Assembly: GCA_030388725.1 (NCBI GenBank)
Contig: CP128857.1
Span: 248,001 to 312,000, forward strand
From: Prodigiosinella aquatilis
GTDB lineage: Bacteria > Pseudomonadota > Gammaproteobacteria > Enterobacterales > Enterobacteriaceae
Direction: 5' to 3'
DNA: 64,000 nt
Shown: in pieces, positions 26,029 through 37,540 of the stretch
Layout of the letters: every line of letters begins with the position of its first letter
Numbering within the stretch: the stretch's first letter is position 1
Notes under the pieces: model-generated
The model's input: only the letters and a program-made list of their open reading frames with translations
Databases searched by the model: none
What the model was told of the DNA's origin: nothing
Position numbers and translations under genes: made by a program

Positions 26029-26172
26029 ATCCCCGTTTTTCTGACGGAAAAATATCTTGGCGTAATGTGGATCGGTTATTCAACCGAGATATCTGGCGTT
26101 GGGGGAGGTGTCCTTCGTGAACCTCATCCCCATGTTTCTCATAATGGGCTACAAAGTGTAGCGTTTACACCA

Positions 26173-27336
26173 TCAGATACGTTCAAAAACGGTGGCGATA
26201 CCTTGGCCGAAACCAATACACATGGTGGCTATGCCAAATTGGACATCATGCCGTTCCATCAGATTAATTAGTGTAGTAGAGATACGCGCTCCAGAGCATC
26301 CCAGTGGATGACCAAGCGCGATGGCTCCACCGTTGAGGTTTACCTTTTCGTCCATCACATCCAGTAAACCCAGATCTTTTATGCACGGTAACGTTTGTGC
26401 AGCAAAGGCTTCATTCAGCTCAAACAGTCCGATATCACTAATGCTCAGCCCGGCGCGTTTCAGTGCCAACTGTGTGGCTGGCACGGGTCCATATCCCATA
26501 ATAGAGGGTTCGCAACCCACAACGGCCATCGCACGAATGTATGCTCTTGGCGCTAATTCCAGTGCGCTGGCGCGGGATTCACTCATCATCAATATGGCTG
26601 CTGCGCCATCGGAAAGCGCGGATGAACTACCTGCAGTTACGGTACCGTTTATCGGGTCAAATACGGGTTTAAGTGCTGCCAGAGTGGCAATGTCGGTATC
26701 AGGACGGATGACTTCATCATCTTCAAAACACAGTAAAACCCCATCGGCATTGTGGCCGGTAGTGGGAATGATTTCTTTGTGGAACGCACCGGACTGTGTG
26801 GCAGCATAGGCACGCTGATGGGAGCGGGCGGAAAATGCATCCTGCATTTCACGGCTGATATGGTGTACTCGTGCCAGCATCTCTGCTGTCAGCCCCATCA
26901 TGGCAGCGGCTTTTGCCACCGTTTTGCTCAGACCAGGATGAAAATCCACACCGTGGCTCATAGGCACATGGCCCATATGTTCAACACCACCAATCAGGCA
27001 AACCTGGGCATCGCCTACCATAATGGCCCGCGCTGCGTCGTGTAGCGCCTGCATGGAAGAACCACATAAACGGTTAACCGTCACGGCGGGTACGGTATGA
27101 GGAATTTCTGCCAGCAGAGCCGCATTACGGGCGATATTAAATCCCTGCTCCAGTGTTTGTTGCACACAGCCCCAGTAAATGTCGTCGATACTATCCGCTT
27201 TCAGCGCAGGATTTCGGCTTAACAGACTGCGCATCAGATGTGCAGATAGATCCTCAGATCGTACCTGACGGAATGCTCCCGCTTTGGATCGCCCCATTGG
27301 GGTTCTCACAGCGTCAACAATCACTACTTTTTCCAT
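26173..27336 (-). CDS. fadA: 3-ketoacyl-CoA thiolase FadA
   Basis: The 387-residue length is that of E. coli FadA. The nucleophile Cys91 is in VNRLCGSSM, the catalytic histidine in ALGHPLGCSGAR and the second cysteine in TMCIGFGQG. It carries out the last step of aerobic beta-oxidation and forms the alpha2-beta2 complex with FadB. It starts 11 bases after the fadB stop. Confidence 0.97.
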   Translation of the reverse strand: MEKVVIVDAVRTPMGRSKAGAFRQVRSEDLSAHLMRSLLSRNPALKADSIDDIYWGCVQQTLEQGFNIARNAALLAEIPHTVPAVTVNRLCGSSMQALHDAARAIMVGDAQVCLIGGVEHMGHVPMSHGVDFHPGLSKTVAKAAAMMGLTAEMLARVHHISREMQDAFSARSHQRAYAATQSGAFHKEIIPTTGHNADGVLLCFEDDEVIRPDTDIATLAALKPVFDPINGTVTAGSSSALSDGAAAILMMSESRASALELAPRAYIRAMAVVGCEPSIMGYGPVPATQLALKRAGLSISDIGLFELNEAFAAQTLPCIKDLGLLDVMDEKVNLNGGAIALGHPLGCSGARISTTLINLMERHDVQFGIATMCIGFGQGIATVFERI

Positions 27337-27347
27337 AAATATAGACC

Positions 27348-29537
27348 TTATGCTGGTTGACGATGGGAGATGTCGGCGTGAGGCGCGACAGTCGGATAAT
27401 AACCTTCTTTATTTCTGGCTTTTTGCCGCACGCTTTCAGGAATTTGATAGAGCGGCCCCATGTGTGACAGTGGCTGAGCCATCTCCAGATAACGCGCGCT
27501 GCCCAGGGTGTCGAAATAGCGGCAGGCTCCACCGTGGAACGCTGGAAATCCCAGGCCATAGATCAGTGCCATATCTGCTTCAGCCGGACTGGCGATCACG
27601 TTTTCTTCCAGACAGAGCGCCACTTCGTTAATCATCGGGATCATCAGGCGGGAGACGATCTCTTCGGCACTGAAGCGACGACGTGCCTGACAAACTGTGG
27701 CCAGCAGCTCATCAATATTTTCATCGAATTCTTTGTGTGGTTTGCCCTTGTTGTCGGTCTGATAACGATAAAAGCCCACTCCATTTTTTTGACCAAACCG
27801 CTGATGTTCAAATAACACGTCAATAACGTCGCGGTAATTTTTGTCCATACGTGAGGGAAAGCCTTCTGCCATAACGGATTGGGCATGGTGGGCTGTATCG
27901 ATTCCCACGACATCCAGCAGGTATGCCGGTCCCATTGGCCAGCCAAATTGTCGTTCCATCACGTTATCAATTTCACGAAAATCCGCGCCGTCACGCATCA
28001 GTAGACTGAAAGCGGCAAGGTAGGGAAACAGGACACGGTTAACGAAAAATCCCGGGCAATCATTCACCACGATAGGGGTTTTCCCCATGTGGAGCGCATA
28101 AGCGATAACACGGGAAATGGTTTTTTCGTCAGTTTGCGGACCCCGAATGATTTCTACCAACGGCATCCGGTGAACCGGATTAAAAAAATGCATACCGCAG
28201 AAGTTCTGTGGCCGCGTCAGTGCCTGGGCCAGTTTCACAATCGGAATGGTCGAGGTGTTGGACACTATCACTGTATCTTCATGGACGTGGGATTCAGTTT
28301 CAGCCAATACGCTGGCCTTCACTTTGGGGTTTTCTACCACGGCTTCGACGACCACATCGGCACGTTCAAAACCGGCGTAATTTAAGGTGGGATGAATACT
28401 GGAAAAAATACCCGCCATTTTTACGGCATTGAGCTTTCCGCGTTCCAGTTGCTTATTCAGTAGTTTGGCTGCCTCATTCATACCAAGTGTCAGCGCGGTT
28501 TCATTAATATCTTTCATCAGGATAGGAACGCCTTTTAATGCCGATTGGTAGGCGATACCGCCACCCATGATCCCTGCACCTACGACGGCGGCCTCCTCGG
28601 GGGCGGAAGTACTCCCCACCTGTTTTTTCGCTGTTCCCTTAACATACTGATCATTCAGAAATACTCCCACCAGAGTATGGGCAGCATCAGTTTGTGTGAG
28701 GGCGACAAAGTTATCTGTTTCAACGCGCAGGGCGGCATCACGCGGCAAACCCGCTGCCGCTTCAATGGTTTTTACCGCAGTGATCGGGGCGGGATAATGT
28801 TTTCCAGCGGTTTGCATCACCATGGCTTTGGTAGTAGCAAAACTCATGGTGGCTTCAACTTTACCGAGTTTTAGCGGTACCAGTTTGGGCGCGCGATAAG
28901 CACGCCAGTTCAACTTTCCTGCAATTGCCTGATGCAACATGAGTAACGCCGCCGCAACCAGTTTATCGTCTGCGACGACGGCATCAACCAGGCCAACTTT
29001 CAGTGCTGCTTCAGCACCGATATCTTTACCTGCGGCGATAATATCCAGTGCGCTATCCGCACCCAGCAAACGAGGCAGTCGAACCGTACCGCCAAAGCCG
29101 GGCATGATCCCCAACTTCACTTCCGGTAAGCCGATTCGTATATCCGCAGTAGCAATGCGGAAATCAGTTGCCAGCACGCATTCGCAGCCGCCACCCAGAG
29201 CATAACCTTTGATGGCAGAAATCGTCGGTACTGGCAAATCCTCCAGGCGGCTGAAAATGTCATTTGCATCCGTCAGCCATTGGTGCAGTTTTTCTTTAGG
29301 GGCCGCAAATAAAGAGAGGAATTCGGTAATATCTGCCCCGACAATAAACGCGGGTTTGTCCGAACGCAGTACCAAACCTTTTAGATCATGCTGTAGTGCC
29401 AGTATATCCAGAGCAGCACCGAGGCTACTAACTGTCTGTATATCGAGTTTATTAACTGACCCTGTAGCAGAAAATACCAGCTCAGCAATGCTATCTTCAA
29501 GCCAGTTAACGTAGAGGTTTTCGCCTTGATAAAGCAT
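27348..29537 (-). CDS. fadB: Fatty acid oxidation complex subunit FadB
   Basis: With the start MLYQGENLYVNWLED at 29537 the protein has 729 residues, as in E. coli. The N-terminal crotonase domain shows GADITEF and the two catalytic glutamate regions (YALGGGCECV, GLPEVKLGI); the dehydrogenase domain has the NAD loop GAGIMGGGIA and the FFNPVHRMPLVE catalytic segment. It is hydratase, isomerase and 3-hydroxyacyl-CoA dehydrogenase in one. It is controlled by FadR (see operator). Confidence 0.97.
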   Translation of the reverse strand: MLYQGENLYVNWLEDSIAELVFSATGSVNKLDIQTVSSLGAALDILALQHDLKGLVLRSDKPAFIVGADITEFLSLFAAPKEKLHQWLTDANDIFSRLEDLPVPTISAIKGYALGGGCECVLATDFRIATADIRIGLPEVKLGIMPGFGGTVRLPRLLGADSALDIIAAGKDIGAEAALKVGLVDAVVADDKLVAAALLMLHQAIAGKLNWRAYRAPKLVPLKLGKVEATMSFATTKAMVMQTAGKHYPAPITAVKTIEAAAGLPRDAALRVETDNFVALTQTDAAHTLVGVFLNDQYVKGTAKKQVGSTSAPEEAAVVGAGIMGGGIAYQSALKGVPILMKDINETALTLGMNEAAKLLNKQLERGKLNAVKMAGIFSSIHPTLNYAGFERADVVVEAVVENPKVKASVLAETESHVHEDTVIVSNTSTIPIVKLAQALTRPQNFCGMHFFNPVHRMPLVEIIRGPQTDEKTISRVIAYALHMGKTPIVVNDCPGFFVNRVLFPYLAAFSLLMRDGADFREIDNVMERQFGWPMGPAYLLDVVGIDTAHHAQSVMAEGFPSRMDKNYRDVIDVLFEHQRFGQKNGVGFYRYQTDNKGKPHKEFDENIDELLATVCQARRRFSAEEIVSRLMIPMINEVALCLEENVIASPAEADMALIYGLGFPAFHGGACRYFDTLGSARYLEMAQPLSHMGPLYQIPESVRQKARNKEGYYPTVAPHADISHRQPA

Positions 29538-29561
29538 CTCTGTCTCCAGATTAAGCAAGTT

Positions 29562-29578
29562 GGCTGGTATGACCAAAC
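29562..29578. promoter_or_regulatory. FadR operator of fadBA
   Basis: GGCTGGTATGACCAAAC contains CTGGT-x-x-GACCA, the palindromic core of FadR sites; the E. coli fadB site reads CTGGTACGACCA. It lies 25 bases before the fadB start, in the gap shared with pepQ. Confidence 0.7.
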
Positions 29579-29718
29579 ACTAAAATTGTGGATTTGATGT
29601 TAATAAAATGCAAATAAGTGATTAATTTTTTGCCGAAAAGATCACAAAGCGTCGGGCAATGCCGTCATTGTGCCACTGTGTTAAAATGAAGAATTCACTG
29701 TTATCAATGGAGATTCTG

Positions 29719-31050
29719 ATGGAAACGATGACTTCTCTGTATCAGCAACATTTGGTGACCTTGCAGCAACGTACGCAGGCCGTTTTGGCGCGTCATAATC
29801 TTGATGCTTTACTGATTCATTCCGGAGAACTGTTGACGGTGTTTCTGGATGATCATGATTACCCGTTTAAGGTTAACCCACAGTTCAAAGCTTGGTTGCC
29901 GGTGACACAAGTACCTAATTGCTGGTTATGGGTGGACGGTGTTAACCCACCAAAGCTGTGGTTTTACTCTCCGGTTGATTACTGGCATAACGTTGCACCG
30001 ATGCCGGAAAGTTTCTGGACTAATGACATTGATATGACTGTATTGCGTCGCGTTGATGATATCGGTCAATTGTTGCCGACACCACTCCAGCGAGTCGCCT
30101 ATATCGGCTATGTTCCACAACGTGCACTCACTCTTGGTTTTAATCCGGAAAATATTAATCCGCAAGGTGTGCTGGATTATCTGCATTACTATCGTGCCTA
30201 TAAAACCGATTATGAACTTGCCTGCATGCGTGAAGCGCAGAAAACGGTGGTTGCAGGTCATCGTGCTGCATATGATGCTTTTCAGTCTGGTATGAGTGAG
30301 TTCGATATTAATCTGGCCTATCTGGCGGCCACCGGCCACCGTGACACCGATGTGCCTTACAGTAATATCGTTGCATTAAATGAACATGCCGCTGTATTGC
30401 ATTACACTCAACTGGAACATCGGGCACCTGCGAAAATCCGTAGTTTCCTGATTGATGCCGGTGCAGAGTACAACGGTTATGCGGCGGATATCACCCGCAC
30501 TTATTCTGCTCAGAGTGACAATGATTTTGCTGCCTTGGTGAAGGATTTAAACCATGAGCAGCAAGCATTGATTGAAACCATGAAGGTGGGTGTCCGTTAC
30601 ACTGATTACCATCTTCAGATGCATCACCGTATCGCCAGTTTATTGAAAAAACATCAATTGGTGAGTGATATGAGTGAAGAAGCCATAGTTGATGCCGGAA
30701 TAACCAGCCCGTTCCTGCCACATGGGTTGGGGCATCCGTTAGGATTACAGGTGCATGATGTCGCCGGTTTTATGCAGGACGATACCGGTACATCCCTGGC
30801 GGCACCCACTCAGCATCCGTACCTGCGTTGTACCCGGGTTCTTGAACCCCGTATGGTTCTGACAATTGAGCCGGGGCTTTATTTTATCAATTCGCTGTTG
30901 GAACCATGGCGTCACGGTAATTTCCGCCAGCATTTTAATTGGCAGAAAATTGATGCATTGCAGCTATTTGGCGGTATTCGCATCGAAGATAATATAGTGA
31001 TGCATGAGAATCGCGTTGAGAATATAACTCGGGCGTTGAACCTGAACTGA
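29719..31050 (+). CDS. pepQ: Xaa-Pro dipeptidase PepQ
   Basis: With the ATG at 29719 (GGAG 8 bases before) the protein has 443 residues, like E. coli. The M24 metal ligands are present in LIDAGAEYNGYAADITRT (two Asp), LPHGLGHPLGLQVHD (His), IEPGLYF and GGIRIEDN (two Glu). It splits dipeptides with C-terminal proline and can hydrolyse some organophosphates. It shares one base with yigZ. Confidence 0.96.
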   Translation: METMTSLYQQHLVTLQQRTQAVLARHNLDALLIHSGELLTVFLDDHDYPFKVNPQFKAWLPVTQVPNCWLWVDGVNPPKLWFYSPVDYWHNVAPMPESFWTNDIDMTVLRRVDDIGQLLPTPLQRVAYIGYVPQRALTLGFNPENINPQGVLDYLHYYRAYKTDYELACMREAQKTVVAGHRAAYDAFQSGMSEFDINLAYLAATGHRDTDVPYSNIVALNEHAAVLHYTQLEHRAPAKIRSFLIDAGAEYNGYAADITRTYSAQSDNDFAALVKDLNHEQQALIETMKVGVRYTDYHLQMHHRIASLLKKHQLVSDMSEEAIVDAGITSPFLPHGLGHPLGLQVHDVAGFMQDDTGTSLAAPTQHPYLRCTRVLEPRMVLTIEPGLYFINSLLEPWRHGNFRQHFNWQKIDALQLFGGIRIEDNIVMHENRVENITRALNLN

Positions 31051-31664
31051 TGCTTGTTTATCCAGTTCCTGTCTCTGCAGTCAGCTATAGTGAAGAAGTT
31101 AAAAAAAGCCGTTTTATCACAGAATTAAGCGCTACTGACGGTATTGATGCGGCTAAGGCCTTTATTCAAGACATCAGGAAGCATCATCCGGCAGCTGCTC
31201 ATCACTGCTGGGCATTTATCGCGGGTGCGCCTAATGATTCCCAGCAGCTTGGATTTTCTGATGATGGTGAGCCTGCCGGTACAGCCGGTAAACCTATATT
31301 GGCGCAACTGATGGGCAGCGGTGTCGGTGAAATTACCGCTGTTGTCGTGCGCTATTATGGTGGGGTGAAGTTGGGAACCGGAGGTTTGGTAAAGGCTTAT
31401 GGCGGTGGTGTCCAGCAGGCATTAAAGCTGTTGGTACTAAAACAGAAGATATTGCTGCAAGAGTATCACCTGCAGTGCGAATATTCACTACTACCTCAGG
31501 TTGAATCAATAGTGCATTATCTGGGGGGGAAAATAGTATCAAGTGAGTATGGTGCGGACGTTAGGATCCGGCTGGCTCTCCCTGTCCATACTGTAGATGA
31601 AGCTGAGATGAGGTTGCGTGATATTAGCCGTGGGGTGTTACATTTACTGTCAATTTCACAATAA
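31050..31664 (+). CDS. yigZ: IMPACT family protein YigZ
   Basis: The protein has 204 residues. The UPF0029 N-terminal part contains HHCWAFIAG, FSDDGEPAGTAGKPIL and VVVRYYGGVKLGTGGLVKAY, the strongest marks of the family, and a ferredoxin-like C-terminal domain follows. Its exact function is unknown. It is translated together with pepQ. Confidence 0.94.
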   Translation: MLVYPVPVSAVSYSEEVKKSRFITELSATDGIDAAKAFIQDIRKHHPAAAHHCWAFIAGAPNDSQQLGFSDDGEPAGTAGKPILAQLMGSGVGEITAVVVRYYGGVKLGTGGLVKAYGGGVQQALKLLVLKQKILLQEYHLQCEYSLLPQVESIVHYLGGKIVSSEYGADVRIRLALPVHTVDEAEMRLRDISRGVLHLLSISQ

Positions 31665-31704
31665 TTCCAGCGTTGTTTATTGAACCATAAGGAAGACATC
31701 TGTA

Positions 31705-33156
31705 ATGCACTTGCGTGCCATAACCCGCATTGTTGGCCTGCTGGTCATACTTTTTTCCGGAACGATGTTTATTCCCGGGTTGGTCGCCCTGATTTATCGT
31801 GATGGTGCCGGTCGGGCTTTTACTCAGACATTTATCGTCGCCCTGATCATCGGTCTTATCCTGTGGTTGCCCAATCGCAAGCAAAAGCATGAACTCAAAA
31901 CCCGCGAGGGATTTTTGATAGTGGTGCTTATCTGGACGGTATTGGGTAGCGTAGGCGCATTGCCTTTTCTCTTCGCCGAACATCCCAGTATGACGGTAAC
32001 GGATGCTTTCTTTGAGTCTTTTTCCGGTCTGACAACGACAGGTGCAACCACGTTGGTGGGGCTGGATTCGATGCCGAAAGCCATCCTGTTTTATCGGCAA
32101 ATGCTGCAATGGATGGGGGGGATGGGAATCATTGTGCTGGCAGTGGCTATTCTGCCAATCCTCGGTGTCGGGGGGATGCAGCTTTATCGTGCCGAAATGC
32201 CAGGACCATTGAAAGACAACAAGATACGTCCGCGCATTGCTGAAACGGCTAAAACACTGTGGTTGATTTACGTCTTGCTGACCATCATCTGCGCGATATC
32301 ACTCTGGCTGGCCGGGATGTCGGTGTTTGATGCTATCAGTCATAGCTTTTCAACCATCTCTATTGGTGGATTTTCTACTCATGATGCCAGTATTGGGTAT
32401 TTCAACAGTCCGACCATTAACACGATCATTGCCGTATTCCTTTTGATTTCAGGTTGTAATTTCAGTCTGCATTTTGCTGTACTCAGTGGTCGAAGCCTTA
32501 AAGTCTATTGGCGTGATTCCGAGTTCCGTATGTTTATTAGCGTACAGATATCACTGGTGGTTATCTGTACGCTAATACTGTGGTTCCATGATGTGTATAA
32601 AAGCGGTATCGAAACACTCAATCAGGCTTTTTTCCAGGTAGTATCGATGGCAACGACGGCGGGCTTCACTACTGGAAGTTTTTCAAACTGGCCACTGTTT
32701 TTGCCTGTTCTGTTACTATGCTCGGCGTTCATCGGTGGCTGTGCCGGTTCTACTGGTGGTGGTCTGAAAGTTATTCGTATTTTGCTGCTGTTTTTACAAG
32801 GCTCCCGAGAACTGAAACGCTTAGTGCATCCGAATGCGGTTTATACCATTAAGCTTGGTTATCGAGCGTTACCTGAGCGTATACTCGAAGCCGTATGGGG
32901 CTTTTTTTCAGCTTATACGCTGGTATTTATTGTCAGTATGCTGGCTATTATTGCGACTGGCGTCGATGATTTTTCCGCTTTTGCTGCTGTAGCGGCGACA
33001 TTGAATAACCTCGGGCCTGGGCTGGGTGCGGTAGCTGATAATTTTACTTCCATGAATGACGCTGCAAAGTGGATTTTGATCGTAACAATGTTGTTTGGCC
33101 GTCTGGAAGTATTCACACTGCTGGTACTATTTACTCCTACTTTTTGGCGGGAATAA
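31705..33156 (+). CDS. trkH: Trk system potassium transporter TrkH
   Basis: The protein has 483 residues, as in E. coli, with about ten membrane helices. Four degenerate selectivity loops can be seen (SGLTTTGATTL, SIGGFSTHD, TTAGFTTG, NLGPGLGAV). It takes up potassium with TrkA at the membrane. Confidence 0.96.
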   Translation: MHLRAITRIVGLLVILFSGTMFIPGLVALIYRDGAGRAFTQTFIVALIIGLILWLPNRKQKHELKTREGFLIVVLIWTVLGSVGALPFLFAEHPSMTVTDAFFESFSGLTTTGATTLVGLDSMPKAILFYRQMLQWMGGMGIIVLAVAILPILGVGGMQLYRAEMPGPLKDNKIRPRIAETAKTLWLIYVLLTIICAISLWLAGMSVFDAISHSFSTISIGGFSTHDASIGYFNSPTINTIIAVFLLISGCNFSLHFAVLSGRSLKVYWRDSEFRMFISVQISLVVICTLILWFHDVYKSGIETLNQAFFQVVSMATTAGFTTGSFSNWPLFLPVLLLCSAFIGGCAGSTGGGLKVIRILLLFLQGSRELKRLVHPNAVYTIKLGYRALPERILEAVWGFFSAYTLVFIVSMLAIIATGVDDFSAFAAVAATLNNLGPGLGAVADNFTSMNDAAKWILIVTMLFGRLEVFTLLVLFTPTFWRE

Positions 33157-33175
33157 CGGAAGAGGACCCGGTACA

Positions 33176-33715
33176 ATGAAAGCGTTAATATTGTTTTCTA
33201 GTAGAGATGGGCAAACGAGATCGATAGCCTCTTATATTGCTACCATATTAAAAGGTACGTTGGAGTGTGATGTCGTTAATATCCTCAATACTCATGAAGT
33301 CGATATCGGGAAATATGATCAAATCATGATTGGCGCTTCGATACGGTACGGCCATTTTCATCCTTCACTGAAAAAGTTTATTCATCAGCATCTCTCCTTA
33401 TTGCAGCAAAAACCGAGTGCTTTTTTTTCAGTCAATTTAACTGCCCGCAAACCTGAAAAAAGATCACTACAAACTAATGCTTATACACGTAAGTTTCTGC
33501 TACGTTCGCCTTGGCAACCTGACTTGGGAGCTGTCTTCGCTGGTGCATTACGTTATCCGAACTACCGTTGGTTTGACCGCGTGATGATTCAACTGATCAT
33601 GCACATGACCGGGGGAGAAACGGATAGTACAAAAGAAATCGAATATACTGATTGGGAACAGGTTGCGCGATTTGCTCAAGAATTTGGACAAATAGCACTG
33701 AAAAGATCAGCATAA
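33176..33715 (+). CDS. hemG: Protoporphyrinogen oxidase HemG (menaquinone-dependent)
   Basis: The protein has 179 residues starting MKALILFSSRDGQT, a flavodoxin-like FMN loop; a longer frame overlaps trkH and is rejected. The long-chain-flavodoxin insert lies near residues 120-150. It oxidises protoporphyrinogen IX to protoporphyrin IX in haem synthesis and passes electrons to quinones. Last gene before the rRNA operon. Confidence 0.95.
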   Translation: MKALILFSSRDGQTRSIASYIATILKGTLECDVVNILNTHEVDIGKYDQIMIGASIRYGHFHPSLKKFIHQHLSLLQQKPSAFFSVNLTARKPEKRSLQTNAYTRKFLLRSPWQPDLGAVFAGALRYPNYRWFDRVMIQLIMHMTGGETDSTKEIEYTDWEQVARFAQEFGQIALKRSA

Positions 33716-33778
33716 CGTGGTTTATTCCCGCGTATCGGTGAAAAAAAACGCACTTGTGATTTTTTTTGCAATTACCCC

Positions 33779-33806
33779 TTGTCAGGCCAGGAGAAGTGCC
33801 TATAAT
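33779..33806 (+). promoter_or_regulatory. rRNA operon promoter P1
   Basis: TTGTCA at 33779-33784 and TATAAT at 33801-33806 are 16 bases apart, followed by a GC-rich discriminator (GCGCCTCC) as in stringently controlled rRNA promoters. An A/T-rich stretch lies upstream and may be an UP element. Confidence 0.9.
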
Positions 33807-33875
33807 GCGCCTCCACTGACCCGGTGCTGGTGAACAACACAACGCCGAGTCAGGTGGGGAAAAACGAATTATTCG

Positions 33876-33903
33876 TTGACTCTGCAAGAGGATGGCGTAG
33901 CAT
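33876..33903 (+). promoter_or_regulatory. rRNA operon promoter P2
   Basis: TTGACT at 33876-33881 and TAGCAT at 33898-33903 are 16 bases apart, about 97 bases after P1. This matches the tandem P1-P2 plan of enterobacterial rrn operons. Confidence 0.75.
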
Positions 33904-33938
33904 ACGCGACCTCACGTCAGCGGCAGTGCCGCGACGAA

Positions 33939-33950
33939 CGCTCTTTAACA
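33939..33950 (+). promoter_or_regulatory. boxA antitermination site, 16S leader
   Basis: CGCTCTTTAACA matches the boxA consensus TGCTCTTTAACA. NusB/NusE load here for rRNA antitermination. Confidence 0.8.
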
Positions 33951-34101
33951 ATATAATCAGACAATCTGTGTGGGCACTCACAGGACCCTATCGTAATCAA
34001 TACGAAAAGACTTGAAGAGTGACTGACAGTAAATTCATTACGAATAAACAGTTATAAATTCTTTGAGCATCGCTTCTTCGGAAGCACATCAAACAAATCT
34101 T

Positions 34102-35644
<1,543 letters not shown>

Positions 35645-35714
35645 CCAAAAGATAGCGGTTATGTGAAGTGTCCACACAGATTGTCTGATGAAGTACGAGC
35701 AGAAATACCTTTAT

Positions 35715-35791
<77 letters not shown>

Positions 35792-35891
35792 ATTTCTTTC
35801 CATGCTGTGTTGTGTTTTTGTCACGGACGAGAGTCTGTGTCGAGAATGAGGCCTTGCCTGACGGAAATTTGTGTAAAGGTTTTCATGCGAT

Positions 35892-35967
35892 GGGGCTATA
35901 GCTCAGCTGGGAGAGCGCCTGCTTTGCACGCAGGAGGTCTGCGGTTCGATCCCGCATAGCTCCACCA
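35892..35967 (+). tRNA. tRNA-Ala (TGC)
   Basis: This 76-base gene has the anticodon TGC in CTTTGCACGC and an encoded CCA end. An Ile-Ala pair is the rrnA/rrnD type of 16S-23S spacer; rrnB of E. coli has Glu instead. Confidence 0.97.
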
Positions 35968-36018
35968 TACAAAAAAAGACTTCAGAGTATATTGGCAACA
36001 GTATGCTGCGAAGTATTT

Positions 36019-36030
36019 TGCTCTTTAACA
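36019..36030 (+). promoter_or_regulatory. boxA in the 16S-23S spacer
   Basis: TGCTCTTTAACA is a perfect match to boxA, in the usual place before the 23S gene. Confidence 0.8.
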
Positions 36031-36707
36031 ATCTGGAACAAGCTGAAAATTGAAACGATACAGCGAAACCTGGCCTTGATGGCGGGAGTTGGCTGTATCA
36101 GAGTCTCTCAAATAATCGCAGCGCGAGGTGGTCTTGCTCTTCATGAAAAAGACACCTTCGGGTTGTGAGGTTAAGCGACTAAGCGTACACGGTGGATGCC
36201 TAGGCAGTCAGAGGCGATGAAGGGCGTGCTAATCTGCGAAAAGCGTCGGCAAGGTGATATGAACCGTCATAGCCGACGATACCCGAATGGGGAAACCCAG
36301 TGTGTTTCGACACACTATCATGTCATGAATACATAGTGGCATGAGGCGAACCGGGGGAACTGAAACATCTCAGTACCCCGAGGAAAAGAAATCAACCGAG
36401 ATTCCCCCAGTAGCGGCGAGCGAACGGGGAAGAGCCCAGAACCTGAATCAGTTTGTGCGTCAGTGGAAGCGTCTGGAAAGTCGCACGGTACAGGGTGACA
36501 GTCCCGTACACGAAAATGCATGTGCTGTGAGTTCGACGAGTAGGGCGGGACACGAGATATCCTGTCTGAAGATGGGGGGACCATCCTCCAAGGCTAAATA
36601 CTCCTGACTGACCGATAGTGAACCAGTACCGTGAGGGAAAGGCGAAAAGAACCCCGGCGAGGGGAGTGAAACAGAACCTGAAACCGTGTACGTACAAGCA
36701 GTGGGAG

Positions 36708-36824
36708 CCCCACCACCAAAGCATTCTCTGGTGATGAAGGCACCGCAACAGCAGCATCGCGGTGGCGGCGCGTCTTTTGCGACGCCCAACACACAAAACA
36801 GGCGGTGAGTGCTTTGGGGTGGGG
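36708..36824 (+). other. Intervening sequence in 23S helix 25
   Basis: The short E. coli helix-25 hairpin (about 14 bases between GTGGGAG and TGACTGCG) is replaced by 117 bases. The ends CCCCACCACCAAAGCA and TGCTTTGGGGTGGGG pair in a stem of 15 base pairs with one bulged A. This is the known position for enterobacterial intervening sequences, which are excised by RNase III. No protein is encoded. Confidence 0.9.
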
Positions 36825-37245
36825 TGACTGCGTACCTTTTGTATAATGGGTCAGCGACTTATATTTTGTAGCAAGGTTAACCGAATAGGGGAGCCGCAGG
36901 GAAACCGAGTCTTAACTGGGCGTCAAGTTGCAAGGTATAGACCCGAAACCCGGTGATCTAGCCATGGGCAGGTTGAAGGTTGGGTAACACTAACTGGAGG
37001 ACCGAACCGACTAATGTTGAAAAATTAGCGGATGACTTGTGGCTGGGGGTGAAAGGCCAATCAAACCGGGAGATAGCTGGTTCTCCCCGAAAGCTATTTA
37101 GGTAGCGCCTCGTGAAGTCATCTTCGGGGGTAGAGCACTGTTTCGACTAGGGGGCCATCCCGGCTTACCAACTCGATGCAAACTGCGAATACCGAAGAAT
37201 GTTATCACGGGAGACACACGGCGGGTGCTAACGTCCGTCGTGAAG

Positions 37246-37278
<33 letters not shown>

Positions 37279-37325
37279 AAAGTCATGGTTAAGTGGGAAA
37301 CGATGTGGGAAGGCCCAGACAGCCA

Positions 37326-37357
<32 letters not shown>

Positions 37358-37437
37358 GAAAGCGTAATAGCTCACTGGTCGAGTCGGCCTGCGCGGAAGA
37401 TGTAACGGGGCTAAACCATGCACCGAAGCTGCGGCAG

Positions 37438-37540
37438 CGAACGTATCACCCAAGACAACTTTGCGGAGTTGCATGACGATTGACGGAGCGAAGCGACGTC
37501 AACGCGTTCACAACGTCGAGTTGGCTTAGGGATACGTTCG
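37438..37540 (+). other. Intervening sequence in 23S helix 45
   Basis: About 16 bases of E. coli helix 45 are replaced by 103 bases, framed by CGAACGTATC and its exact inverted copy GATACGTTCG, a 10-bp closing stem. The usual sequence resumes at TTGGGTAGGGGAGCG. This is the second known insertion hotspot. Confidence 0.9.
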
